DNA from: Mariniphaga sp041684965
GTDB lineage: Bacteria > Bacteroidota > Bacteroidia > Bacteroidales > Prolixibacteraceae
Assembly (NCBI GenBank): GCA_041684965.1
Contig: JAWLGR010000015.1
Location: forward strand, 75,995 to 139,994
Length of the DNA stretch: 64,000 bases
Direction: 5' to 3'
A program made the translations under genes and the position numbers. The stretch's first letter is position 1, and every line of letters starts with the position of its first letter. The notes under the pieces are model-generated. The model searched no databases. It saw only the letters and a program-made list of their open reading frames with translations, and was not told the origin of the DNA. Shown in pieces: positions 35,947 to 43,954 of the stretch.

Positions 35947-37227
35947 ATGTCGGATAAGGATATACCCGCCCCACTCCCTGGGCAGGAAAGGATTGTAATA
36001 CTTGGTGCCGGTTTTGGAGGACTCAAAGCAGCCAGGCTACTGGCTTCAGATAATTCATTCCAAATAATATTAATTGACCGGAACAATTACCATCAATTTC
36101 AGCCACTGCTTTACCAGGTAGCCACAGCAGGATTAGAGCCCAGCAGCATCAGCTTTCCGATCCGAAAAATCTTTCAGCATAAAAATAACATTTTCATCCG
36201 GGTTGCAGAAATAAATAAAATAATTCCGGAAACAAAAACAGTAATTACCAGCAAAGGAAGCTTTAAATACCAAAAACTGATTATTTCACTTGGAACGTGT
36301 ACCAATTTCTTCGGTAACAGCCAGCTTGAAGCGAATACAATAGGACTCAAAAGTATTTCTGAAGCCTTGTTTATCCGGAATCAGGTACTAAAAAACTACG
36401 AAAATGCATTGGATTCCAGCGATGAAGAATCACGGGAAGCAGCATTGAATATTGCCATTGCAGGTGGAGGTCCCACGGGTGTAGAATTGGCAGGCACGCT
36501 TGCAGAACTTAGAAATACCATCCTTCCTGTGGAGTATCCGGAGCTTGATTTTTCAAAAATGAATATTTTTCTTATTGAAGCAACCAACCGCCTTCTGGGG
36601 GCTATGTCGCAACAATCTTCACAAAAAGCTAAAAAGTACCTGGAAAAACTGGGAGTAAATGTATTGCTCAATACCAGAGTCGAATCCTATGACGGAAAAA
36701 CAATATTAACTTCCTCAGGCACTATCCTGAGTTTAAATGTGGTATGGACAGCCGGCATGAAGGGAGCAATAATCAAGGGATTGCCAGATGAAGTGTTCAT
36801 GCCTGGAGGAAGAATCCTGGTGAACGAATTTAATCAGGTTAAAGGTCTGGAACAGGTATATGCAATAGGTGATATTGCAGTTATGCCAACAGCCCGGTAT
36901 CCTAAAGGACACCCTCAGGTAGCACCTGCAGCCATACAGCAGGCAAAAAATCTTGCAGGAAATTTTATTCGTGAAAGGCAAAATAAGTCACTCAAACCTT
37001 TTCGCTACAAAGATAAAGGCACTTTGGCAACCATTGGACGTAATCTTGCTGTGGCAGAATTGCCATTTATAAAATTTGGCGGTTTTTTGGCATGGTTTGT
37101 ATGGATGTTTGTACACCTCATGAGTATTCTTGGCATTAAAAACAGGTTTTTTATTTTTATCAACTGGTTTTCAAACTATTTTAGCTATAACCTCTCTCTG
37201 CGGTTAATTATAAAACCAGGCAAGTAA
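35947..37227 (+). CDS. ndh: Type II NADH:quinone oxidoreductase (NDH-2-like)
   Basis: This is a peripheral-membrane flavoprotein that oxidises NADH and reduces quinone without pumping protons. The FAD-binding GAGFGG is at residues 20-25, with 'HQFQPLLYQVATAG' after it, which is typical of NDH-2. The NAD site is 'IAGGGPTGVELAG'. The region 'VYAIGDIA' binds the flavin ribityl chain. The C-terminal hydrophobic segments (about 370-410) suit membrane attachment. Length is 426. It lies 40 bases after the Rof-like gene, and a role in respiration under stress fits the ric context but is not proven. Confidence 0.88.
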   Translation: MSDKDIPAPLPGQERIVILGAGFGGLKAARLLASDNSFQIILIDRNNYHQFQPLLYQVATAGLEPSSISFPIRKIFQHKNNIFIRVAEINKIIPETKTVITSKGSFKYQKLIISLGTCTNFFGNSQLEANTIGLKSISEALFIRNQVLKNYENALDSSDEESREAALNIAIAGGGPTGVELAGTLAELRNTILPVEYPELDFSKMNIFLIEATNRLLGAMSQQSSQKAKKYLEKLGVNVLLNTRVESYDGKTILTSSGTILSLNVVWTAGMKGAIIKGLPDEVFMPGGRILVNEFNQVKGLEQVYAIGDIAVMPTARYPKGHPQVAPAAIQQAKNLAGNFIRERQNKSLKPFRYKDKGTLATIGRNLAVAELPFIKFGGFLAWFVWMFVHLMSILGIKNRFFIFINWFSNYFSYNLSLRLIIKPGK

Positions 37228-37360
37228 AGGAACCAAATCTTTTTATATGTTTTCACCACCAGTCGATCGTTCTGTTGAGGTTCTTAAAATACTTTTTGCG
37301 GGGTTGCAATAATTTTTCGTAAATTGGAAACCGCGTTTGCATTCAGATAAAAGCAAAAAA

Positions 37361-38170
37361 ATGGAAAGTGAAGACAAAACGGCCGGCAATTCAAAAAAGA
37401 TATCAAAAAAGCAATACAAAAAGGAGTTGAAAAAACTCCAAATCGAACTGGTTAAGCTCCAGGAGTGGATAAAAAGCAAAGGGTTAAGAGTAGTGGTTGT
37501 ATTCGAAGGCCGTGATGCAGCTGGGAAAGGAGGCACAATCAAGCGGATTACACAGGTACTGAATCCCCGCATTTGCAGAGTTGTTGCCTTAGGGACACCT
37601 ACCGAAAAGGAAAAGACTCAGTGGTATTTTCAGCGCTATGCAGGGCAATTGCCAGCCAATGGTGAAATGGTACTTTTCGACAGAAGTTGGTACAACCGGG
37701 CAGGTGTTGAAAAAGTAATGGGATTTTGCACCACCGATGAATATTGGGAATTTTTACGTTCCTGTCCTAATTTTGAGCGGATGCTGATCCGTTCAGGCAT
37801 TGTTCTCATTAAATATTGGTTTTCAGTAAGTGAAAATGAACAGGAGAAACGTTTTAAATCAAGAAATGCCGACCCTACGAAACGGTGGAAATTAAGTCCC
37901 ATCGATTTAAAATCACGTGAAATGTACCAGGAATATTCAAGGGCAAAAGATGAAATGTTTGCATATACAGATACAAAAATAAGTCCCTGGTATATGGTAG
38001 ATGCCGACAATAAACAAAAGGCCCGGTTAAATTGTATCCATCACCTGTTATCAATGATTGAGTACGAAGACCTGACCCCTGACCCAATAGAACTTCCACC
38101 AAGAAACAATTCCAAAGGATATGTAAGACCACCTTTGAATGAAATCACTTATGTCCCCGAAGTTTATTAG
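37361..38170 (+). CDS. ppk2: Polyphosphate kinase 2 (PPK2)
   Basis: This enzyme transfers phosphate between polyphosphate and nucleotides, usually making GTP or ATP from GDP or ADP. Walker A is G50-R-D-A-A-G-K-G-G (from ATG 37361), Walker B lies in 'MVLFDRSWYNRAGVE', and the lid has 'KSRNADPTKRWKLSPIDL'. The N-terminal 40 residues are lysine-rich. Its 269 residues fit PPK2 class I. A TTG at 37337 gives an extra eight residues that are not needed. It converges on the DUF1338 gene with 14 bases between stops. The preferred nucleotide is unknown. Confidence 0.93.
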   Translation: MESEDKTAGNSKKISKKQYKKELKKLQIELVKLQEWIKSKGLRVVVVFEGRDAAGKGGTIKRITQVLNPRICRVVALGTPTEKEKTQWYFQRYAGQLPANGEMVLFDRSWYNRAGVEKVMGFCTTDEYWEFLRSCPNFERMLIRSGIVLIKYWFSVSENEQEKRFKSRNADPTKRWKLSPIDLKSREMYQEYSRAKDEMFAYTDTKISPWYMVDADNKQKARLNCIHHLLSMIEYEDLTPDPIELPPRNNSKGYVRPPLNEITYVPEVY

Positions 38171-38184
38171 GTTGAATCAGCCGT

Positions 38185-39105
38185 TCAGTTTTCAAGTGTC
38201 ATAGTCATTTGATACAAATGCCTTTCATGATCTTCCAGAAAATCCTGAAATAAAACACTATGATCATTGTTTTGATGGCTCCTTTGAATGAGTTCAAGGT
38301 AAGCATAGGTCCAGGGTATTTCCATAAAAATGCCATCCTCTTTAACTGTTACCTCCTCTTTTACTGCGTAAGTGGCTGATTGCTGCAACAGAGCTTCCCT
38401 TGTGCCTTCAATCTTCTCTTTCATAGGAATTCCGGCATGTTTCAAAGCCTGACAGGTTGCTGTTAAATCGGGCCATACCGTAACATTTTGTTCATTAACC
38501 AGCGAGGCAAAATGGCTTGGTGCATTTCCATGCAACAGTACCCAGGCAGCATAATGCGAAACATCATTTATTTTTAAAATTGTATCTTTTAGAGGTGGGT
38601 TCCACGGCCTGCGAAAATACTGGACCAATTCACCTACTAAAATATCAGCTGCTTCACTTGTGAGTAAGCCATCGTTATTAAGCTTGTTCAATAATGAGAT
38701 TCCGGTATCGGAAAGCAGATAGGCTGTTCCTGAAAGTACCTCGGGGAAAAGTTGCTGCACCCATTGAGGCAACAAGGAAACCTCAAGCTGACTTACAAAA
38801 ATTTTAGGCATTCCTTCTGTTGAAGATTCAAAATGGGTTGCCTTTAATTTTTTCCTGGGAAAAGTATATTTTCTGACAGGTACATACCCCAGGCATTCAA
38901 AAATATGTCGTATAGCCCAGATGCCACCAGGCTGTTCGCCTGTATGGGTATTCAGAGTTCGAAACCCGATATGATCCAACAATATACTTCCACTCCGGGA
39001 ATGCACCATGTCATTATATGAACGTGCATATGGGACCCGGTGCATAAAATTTTCCCAAAGTTTGTCCACCAGATCTGCTGCTACTTCTTTTCTATTTCTT
39101 TTCAT
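38185..39105 (-). CDS. DUF1338 / 2-oxoadipate dioxygenase-decarboxylase-like protein
   Basis: This is an Fe(II)-dependent VOC-like enzyme of the HglS/YdcJ group. The characterised members turn 2-oxoadipate into 2-hydroxyglutarate in lysine catabolism. 'DHIGFRTLNTHTG' near the start holds the His/Arg pair that binds iron and substrate in the family. 'AWVLLHGNAPSHFA' gives the second His, and E in 'GIFMEIPWTYAYLE' fits the third ligand. Its 306 residues start at ATG 39105; a GTG at 39144 would add 13 residues. The 91-bp repeat described at 39102..39192 covers the leader. No other lysine-degradation gene is next to it. Confidence 0.8.
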   Translation of the reverse strand: MKRNRKEVAADLVDKLWENFMHRVPYARSYNDMVHSRSGSILLDHIGFRTLNTHTGEQPGGIWAIRHIFECLGYVPVRKYTFPRKKLKATHFESSTEGMPKIFVSQLEVSLLPQWVQQLFPEVLSGTAYLLSDTGISLLNKLNNDGLLTSEAADILVGELVQYFRRPWNPPLKDTILKINDVSHYAAWVLLHGNAPSHFASLVNEQNVTVWPDLTATCQALKHAGIPMKEKIEGTREALLQQSATYAVKEEVTVKEDGIFMEIPWTYAYLELIQRSHQNNDHSVLFQDFLEDHERHLYQMTMTLEN

Positions 39106-39192
39106 CCATACAAATTTTATTTTCAATAATCGGATGGAACTCACGATGAATTTTGTTTATGCGTGTATGTGAATGTTGCATTACAAAATTCA
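39102..39192 (-). repeat. 91-bp hairpin-containing repeat, copy 1
   Basis: This copy aligns with 53363..53453 at about 76 of 91 bases by hand, including 23 identical bases beginning at 39141. A 10-bp stem (TGAATTTTGT, 39147-39156, with ACAAAATTCA, 39183-39192) is conserved, as is part of an inner stem (ATGCG-type). On the minus strand it reaches the ATG of the DUF1338 gene. It can also be read as a 33-codon frame (39193 to 39092) that overlaps that start out of frame. Confidence 0.7.
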
Positions 39193-39341
39193 TGTTCGTT
39201 TCCTACTCATTTAAACTTAAAAATGAACCGGCAGGTTACTTAAAAATAGATGTTTAATAATATAAAAAATGAAAAATAACAGCTTGTGGAAGCTATTTTC
39301 AAAATCAAATAAAAAGTATCTGATAAGAATAAGTTGAAAAT

Positions 39342-40262
39342 TTAAGCTGGTTCGAGACTTTTTTTCATGCTGCTCTTCATAAATTCGAGAACTTCGTTTT
39401 TTGTGAAATAAGAAGTAGCACCAATTTTGGTTGCGTTAAGAGCTCCGGCAGCATTACCAAAACTTAAAGCCTCCTGAAGGGATTTTCCGTGCAGAAAATA
39501 ATGAATAAAACCGGCACAAAAAGCCATTCCCGATCCAATGTTGTCTTTCATATTTACCAGGTAACCTGAATCATAATATTCTCCTTTTGATTTATGAAAA
39601 GCAAAAATCCCATTCGGACCCCGGGTAATAATTACCAAGTCCAGCTGATACCTGTGAACCATCTGTTCACCAAAATGACTTAATCCCCCTTTTATTAATC
39701 CAAGCTTTTCAGTAAGAAAGTCAACTTCTTTTTCTTTAATACGAACTATGTGCGCTGCCTGCAACAGCTGCTTAATAAGTTCAGTATTAAAGAAATGTTG
39801 AAATAACTTTAAATCGAAAAACTTGATGGAACCGGATGATTCCTTTATCAGTTCCCGGATCGTGTTTTTTGAAATTCCAAACCGTTGCGGCAGTAAACCA
39901 AAAAAAAGACAATCGGCATTACGTGCCAGCTTCAATGCTTCAGGAGAAAATTCAATATGATCAAACGCCACATCGGAAGTAACATTAAAAATCGGTTCAT
40001 GGTTTTCATCAAATGTAACATTTACAATACCTGTCGGAAACTCATGATCAACCTGGACATTATTAATGCCAATATTCAACTCCTTCAGCCGCAGCAGTGC
40101 CAGTTCACCCAGAACATCGTCCCCAACCCGGGAAAGCAGATGACCCTCCTCGCCAAATGAATTGCAGCGGAATACCAAATTTGACGGTGTACCTCCCAAT
40201 ATTTTTTCATTAGGTAAGATATCCCATACAACTTCTCCAAATGCTACAATTTTTTTTCTCAT
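39342..40262 (-). CDS. PfkB-family sugar kinase homologue lacking the catalytic Asp
   Basis: This is a ribokinase/fructokinase-like protein. The N-terminal glycine motif 'GEVVWDILPNEKILGGTPSN' is well preserved. The second signature, normally D-T-x-G-A-G-D-x-F-x-A-G, reads 'DNIGSGMAFCAGF', so the catalytic base Asp is Met (codon ATG). This needs more than one base change from an Asp codon. The rest of the anion hole is retained. Length is 307. Start ATG 40262 is supported by the strand that follows; a start at 40283 adds seven residues. It may be a pseudokinase, an unusual enzyme or a decaying gene. It lies upstream of the DUF1338 gene on the same strand. Confidence 0.85.
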   Translation of the reverse strand: MRKKIVAFGEVVWDILPNEKILGGTPSNLVFRCNSFGEEGHLLSRVGDDVLGELALLRLKELNIGINNVQVDHEFPTGIVNVTFDENHEPIFNVTSDVAFDHIEFSPEALKLARNADCLFFGLLPQRFGISKNTIRELIKESSGSIKFFDLKLFQHFFNTELIKQLLQAAHIVRIKEKEVDFLTEKLGLIKGGLSHFGEQMVHRYQLDLVIITRGPNGIFAFHKSKGEYYDSGYLVNMKDNIGSGMAFCAGFIHYFLHGKSLQEALSFGNAAGALNATKIGATSYFTKNEVLEFMKSSMKKSLEPA

Positions 40263-40371
40263 GACTTGATTCCCCGCCGACAAAAATAGCGATAAAACAA
40301 GTAGTAATCAAATTTTGAAACCACAGCTGTTTCTTAAAAAATGCCAAAAAAAGATTTTATTATGTGCAAAG

Positions 40372-41733
40372 CTAGTGAGGTGAGCTGATTAAATCTTTAA
40401 TAAGAAAGTTCTTTTCAAAGTCCTGCAATAATTCCGGAAGGTCCGGCCTGCTGATCTCTTTTAATTCATAATGAATTCTTGTAAATGGTTTATTTATTTT
40501 CAATATCCTGCTCAAATCGACGGGTGTTCCAATTATAACTGAATCACAGTCGGTATTGTTTATGGTAGCTTCTAAATCCTTTATTTGTTCAGGCCCATAT
40601 CCCATGGCAGGAAGCACATTTCCTATTTCAGGATATAAGTTAAAAGTATGTGTGAGTTTTCCGGTTGTATATGGGCGTGGATCGATAATTTCTGCTGCTT
40701 TATATTTTTCTGCAGCTACAACTGCGGCCCCAAATTTCATTTCTCCGTGAGTCAATGTGGGGCCGTCTTCAATGCAAAGAACTTTCTTTCCGTAAATTAC
40801 TTCCGGGTTTTCAGCCCATACAGGACTTTCAGCATATATTATTACGGCCTTAGGATTAATATTGAGGATATTTTTCTTTAGGAGGCCAATCTGGCTATCG
40901 GTAGCCGAATCAACTTTATTTATAATAACAACATCGCTTGTGCCTAACACAACCTGACTTGGATAATACACCATTTCAGAACCGGCACGTAGCGGATCGG
41001 TTACCGCAATTGATAAATCAGGTTTGAAAAAAGAAAAATCATTGTTTCCCCCATCCCATAAAATTACATCACAACCTTGAGGATCATTTTCTGCCGCACG
41101 AAGAATGGCATCGTAATCCACACCTGCATAAACTATATTTCCATTGGAAACATGTGTTTCGTACTCCTCCATTTCTTCTATTGTACATTTATGCTGCTCC
41201 ATATCGTTCACATTGGCAAACCGCTGAACCTTTTGTTTGGTCAAATTACCATAAGGCATTGGATGTCTGACAATAATTACTTTATATCCTTTTTCTGTTA
41301 ACAGTTTGGCAATGCGACGGCTGGTCTGACTTTTACCAGAGCCGGTGCGTGTAGCACATACCGAAATAACCGGTTTTACGGAGGTTAGCATGGTCTGCCG
41401 GGGTCCGGGCAATAGAAAGGAAGCACCTGCAGCATTCACAAGCGAACTGGTTTCCATTACATGCTGATGTGATACATCGCTGTAGGCAAAAACACAGATA
41501 TCCACATTATATCTGGTAACTAACGATTCAAGCTCAGTTTCTGCAAATACAGGAATTCCCTGTGGATATAATTTTCCGGATAACGCTGGAGGATAAAGGC
41601 GATTTTCTATATCCGGAATCTGAGTGGCTGTGAATGCTACAACTTCGAACTGACTGTTGTTCCTGAATAAAGTGTTGAAATTGTGAAAATCACGTCCGGC
41701 GGCACCTAATATGATAACCCGTTGCCTTTTCAT
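40372..41733 (-). CDS. Cyclic 2,3-diphosphoglycerate synthase-like GTPase/ATPase
   Basis: This is a P-loop protein of the family that includes archaeal cyclic 2,3-diphosphoglycerate synthetase; bacterial members are often just called GTPases. The N-terminal Rossmann-like part (1-110) begins 'RVIILGAAGRDFHNF'. The P-loop T-R-T-G-S-G-K-S is at about 128-135, followed by a MoeA/urease-accessory-like core with 'VILWDGGNNDFSFFKPDLSI' and 'VVIINKVDSA' (NKxD). 'IDPRPYTTGKL' is a family-specific segment. Length is 453. It lies alone, 109 bases upstream of the PfkB-like gene. Whether a bacterium makes the cyclic compound is unproven. Confidence 0.8.
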   Translation of the reverse strand: MKRQRVIILGAAGRDFHNFNTLFRNNSQFEVVAFTATQIPDIENRLYPPALSGKLYPQGIPVFAETELESLVTRYNVDICVFAYSDVSHQHVMETSSLVNAAGASFLLPGPRQTMLTSVKPVISVCATRTGSGKSQTSRRIAKLLTEKGYKVIIVRHPMPYGNLTKQKVQRFANVNDMEQHKCTIEEMEEYETHVSNGNIVYAGVDYDAILRAAENDPQGCDVILWDGGNNDFSFFKPDLSIAVTDPLRAGSEMVYYPSQVVLGTSDVVIINKVDSATDSQIGLLKKNILNINPKAVIIYAESPVWAENPEVIYGKKVLCIEDGPTLTHGEMKFGAAVVAAEKYKAAEIIDPRPYTTGKLTHTFNLYPEIGNVLPAMGYGPEQIKDLEATINNTDCDSVIIGTPVDLSRILKINKPFTRIHYELKEISRPDLPELLQDFEKNFLIKDLISSPH

Positions 41734-41856
41734 TTAATTCGAATTTCTTTTTTTACAAGTTAAAGGAATCATCTGCTAAAAAACAGGATAAATCTCATTA
41801 ATCAGGCACTAAAACATTTTTAATAATTCTGCGTTCCTGTCTGTAAATTAACTGGA

Positions 41857-42459
41857 ATGAATTTTCTGGCACATTTGTATTTATCGGGGAAAGATGAAAA
41901 ACTTCTTACAGGAAACTTTATCGGTGATTATGTTAAAGGCAAAAACTTCCTAAATTACCCGGGTAAAATAAGGGAAGGTATACTATTACACCGCCGGATT
42001 GATTTTTTCACAGACAATCACCCCAATTTCAGAAAAGTTAAAGTATTATTCAGAGAAGAATTTGGTCTTTATTCAGGTGTTGTAACTGATCTTGTATTCG
42101 ATCATTTACTTGCCAGCCGATGGGAAATATTCTGCTGCTTGTCCCTTCCCCAATATGCCCACTGGGTTCACAACATTCTGCTATCTAATTTTCTGTACCT
42201 GCCTCTGCGTGTGCAGGGTTTTCTTCCTGCACTCATTATAAACCGGCGGCTGGAATCGTATGCAAGAATTGAAGGGATTTACCAATCACTCGATATTATG
42301 AGCCGCTATACATCATTACCTAAAAAAGCAGATAAAGCAATTGAAATTTTACAGTCGGACTTTCACTTTATAGAAAGCCAGTTTTTAATTTTTATAAATG
42401 AATTAATATTGTTTGCAGAACAAGAAATGGGAATTAGAATACAAAATCCCTCAAATTAG
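41857..42459 (+). CDS. acpH: Acyl carrier protein phosphodiesterase
   Basis: AcpH hydrolyses the 4'-phosphopantetheine group from holo-ACP. It begins with the family motif 'MNFLAHLYLSG' and continues with 'GNFIGDYVKG' and 'LHRRIDFFTDNHP', whose His and Asp residues fit the HD-like metal site. 'DLVFDHLLASRW' follows. Its 200 residues are normal. It is a single gene between two minus-strand genes, and its stop lies inside a terminator hairpin shared with the convergent kamA-like gene. Confidence 0.9.
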   Translation: MNFLAHLYLSGKDEKLLTGNFIGDYVKGKNFLNYPGKIREGILLHRRIDFFTDNHPNFRKVKVLFREEFGLYSGVVTDLVFDHLLASRWEIFCCLSLPQYAHWVHNILLSNFLYLPLRVQGFLPALIINRRLESYARIEGIYQSLDIMSRYTSLPKKADKAIEILQSDFHFIESQFLIFINELILFAEQEMGIRIQNPSN

Positions 42460-42470
42460 GAGGGATTTTA
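42443..42470. terminator. Bidirectional terminator between acpH and the KamA-like gene
   Basis: AAAATCCCTC (42443-42452) pairs perfectly with GAGGGATTTT (42460-42469) around a 7-base loop. The stop codon of acpH lies in the loop, and the stop of the minus-strand KamA-like gene is seven bases away, so the hairpin can serve both transcripts. Confidence 0.75.
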
Positions 42471-42476
42471 ATGGGA

Positions 42477-43775
42477 TTATGCCTGCATTACATAATAGTC
42501 TTCATCGAAGAAAAACTTTGATTCACCGAATGCCGGTTCCAGTTCATCAATCCAGACAGCATCGGAATTATATTTTGCAAAAAAAGGTTTTCCTACCCAT
42601 CCGGGATTGCGCCCCTGAAGAAAATTCAGTACAAATATTTTTTGCCCCTTTATTTCTGAAATACCAACTACCTGTACCTTACCCGGGTGACAAGACATAC
42701 TGGGTCCTTTCACTGTCCTGCAAATACCACTTACCTGGTTGTATGCATTTCTGAAAATATGCCATGCCTGGGTTAACGTTACTGCAAAATAATCCCTGGG
42801 TCCTGTGTCGCGGGCAATAAACATATAATATGGAATTATTCCCAGTTTTACCTGTTCTCTCCAGTTCTCCGCCCAAATATCTGAATTGGCATTAATATGG
42901 CGCAGCAGAGGAGATTGGGAACGTATCTGAACTCCCGCAGAAATCAGACGTTTTACAGCTTCCTTCACAGCTCTGGTTTTAAGTTCACCAGGATGGTTGA
43001 AATGAGCCATGAGTGCTATATTGTACCCTTTCTTTTTCATCTTCTTAAACAGATGTATCAAATCATCGGCATCTGAATCGCTAATAAACCGGTAAGGCCA
43101 GTAAGCCAGTGATTTTGTTCCAATCCGTATATTTTTCAGATTCGGAATATCTGCCCTGATAAGTGCCTCAAAATAGGCTTCAAAGAAACGGGTTTTCATA
43201 ATTGCCGGATCTCCACCCGTAAATAAAACATCTGTAATTTCAGGATGAGCTTTTAAATACTTCACTAATGTATCGGCCTCCTTCATTGCAAACTTAAACT
43301 CATTTAGGGCAAACTGGGGCCAGCGAAAACAAAAAGTGCAGTATGCATGACAGGTTTGACCCTGAGTGGGAAAAAAGAGCATGATTTCCCGGTATTTATG
43401 TTGAATTCCGTTTAACTTTTTCCCTTCAAAAACAGGAACATTACTTTCCTGGCCGGCAGGATTAGGATTCATATTCAATCTAATTTTTCGAACGGCATCC
43501 TGTACCTCCTTTCTTGGTGCACTTCGCCTTAATAATGCTGCTATAATATTAAAACTGCTTTTATCAAGCATTTCTTTTTGCGGAAAATTCAGAATAAATG
43601 AAGGATCGGTTTCAAAATTTTCCCAATCAATCAACTCATCCAATACATAGTTATTGGTTTTAAATGGCAGAACCGTTCCTACAACCTCAATGTTGAATTT
43701 TTGCTCATCCGATAAATAACTCATTTGAGGAATTTCTCTGAAATTGTGTAAAGAATAAGACTTATACTCCATCAT
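42477..43775 (-). CDS. Lysine 2,3-aminomutase-like radical SAM protein (divergent)
   Basis: This is a KamA-family radical SAM protein. The cluster motif C142-x3-C146-x2-C149 (from ATG 43775) lies in 'QTCHAYCTFCFRWPQF', followed by 'LFTGGDPAIMKTR' (SAM) and 'IRIGTKSLAYWPYRF'. True lysine 2,3-aminomutases have a PLP lysine in a P-G-G-G-G-K segment. Here that zone reads 'GPSMSCHPGKVQVVG', so the PLP pocket is remodelled and lysine mutase activity is doubtful. The end is 'ARNP'-like ('GRNPGWVGKPFFAKY'), a pattern I associate with a Bacteroidota subgroup. Length is 433. It may act on another substrate or be a protein modifier. Confidence 0.8.
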   Translation of the reverse strand: MMEYKSYSLHNFREIPQMSYLSDEQKFNIEVVGTVLPFKTNNYVLDELIDWENFETDPSFILNFPQKEMLDKSSFNIIAALLRRSAPRKEVQDAVRKIRLNMNPNPAGQESNVPVFEGKKLNGIQHKYREIMLFFPTQGQTCHAYCTFCFRWPQFALNEFKFAMKEADTLVKYLKAHPEITDVLFTGGDPAIMKTRFFEAYFEALIRADIPNLKNIRIGTKSLAYWPYRFISDSDADDLIHLFKKMKKKGYNIALMAHFNHPGELKTRAVKEAVKRLISAGVQIRSQSPLLRHINANSDIWAENWREQVKLGIIPYYMFIARDTGPRDYFAVTLTQAWHIFRNAYNQVSGICRTVKGPSMSCHPGKVQVVGISEIKGQKIFVLNFLQGRNPGWVGKPFFAKYNSDAVWIDELEPAFGESKFFFDEDYYVMQA

Positions 43776-43954
43776 TGGCAAATTTTTGAAAAGAATGTTT
43801 TTATCATTCTTTTTTAGGTTGAAATCATCCCCTGAAGGGTGTTAATTTATGCTGAAAAAACGACGATTTTTTCAAAGTTGTGCGAATATAATAAAATTTG
43901 CCCGGATTTAAAAGTTTAACTATATGATGTTCGTCATGTTTATAGAAGCGTGTA

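Noticed and set aside
43854..43873. GAAAAAA/TTTTTTC hairpin after rodA
   Set aside because: Only A/T pairs with a six-base loop; weak, so mentioned with rodA but not listed as a terminator.
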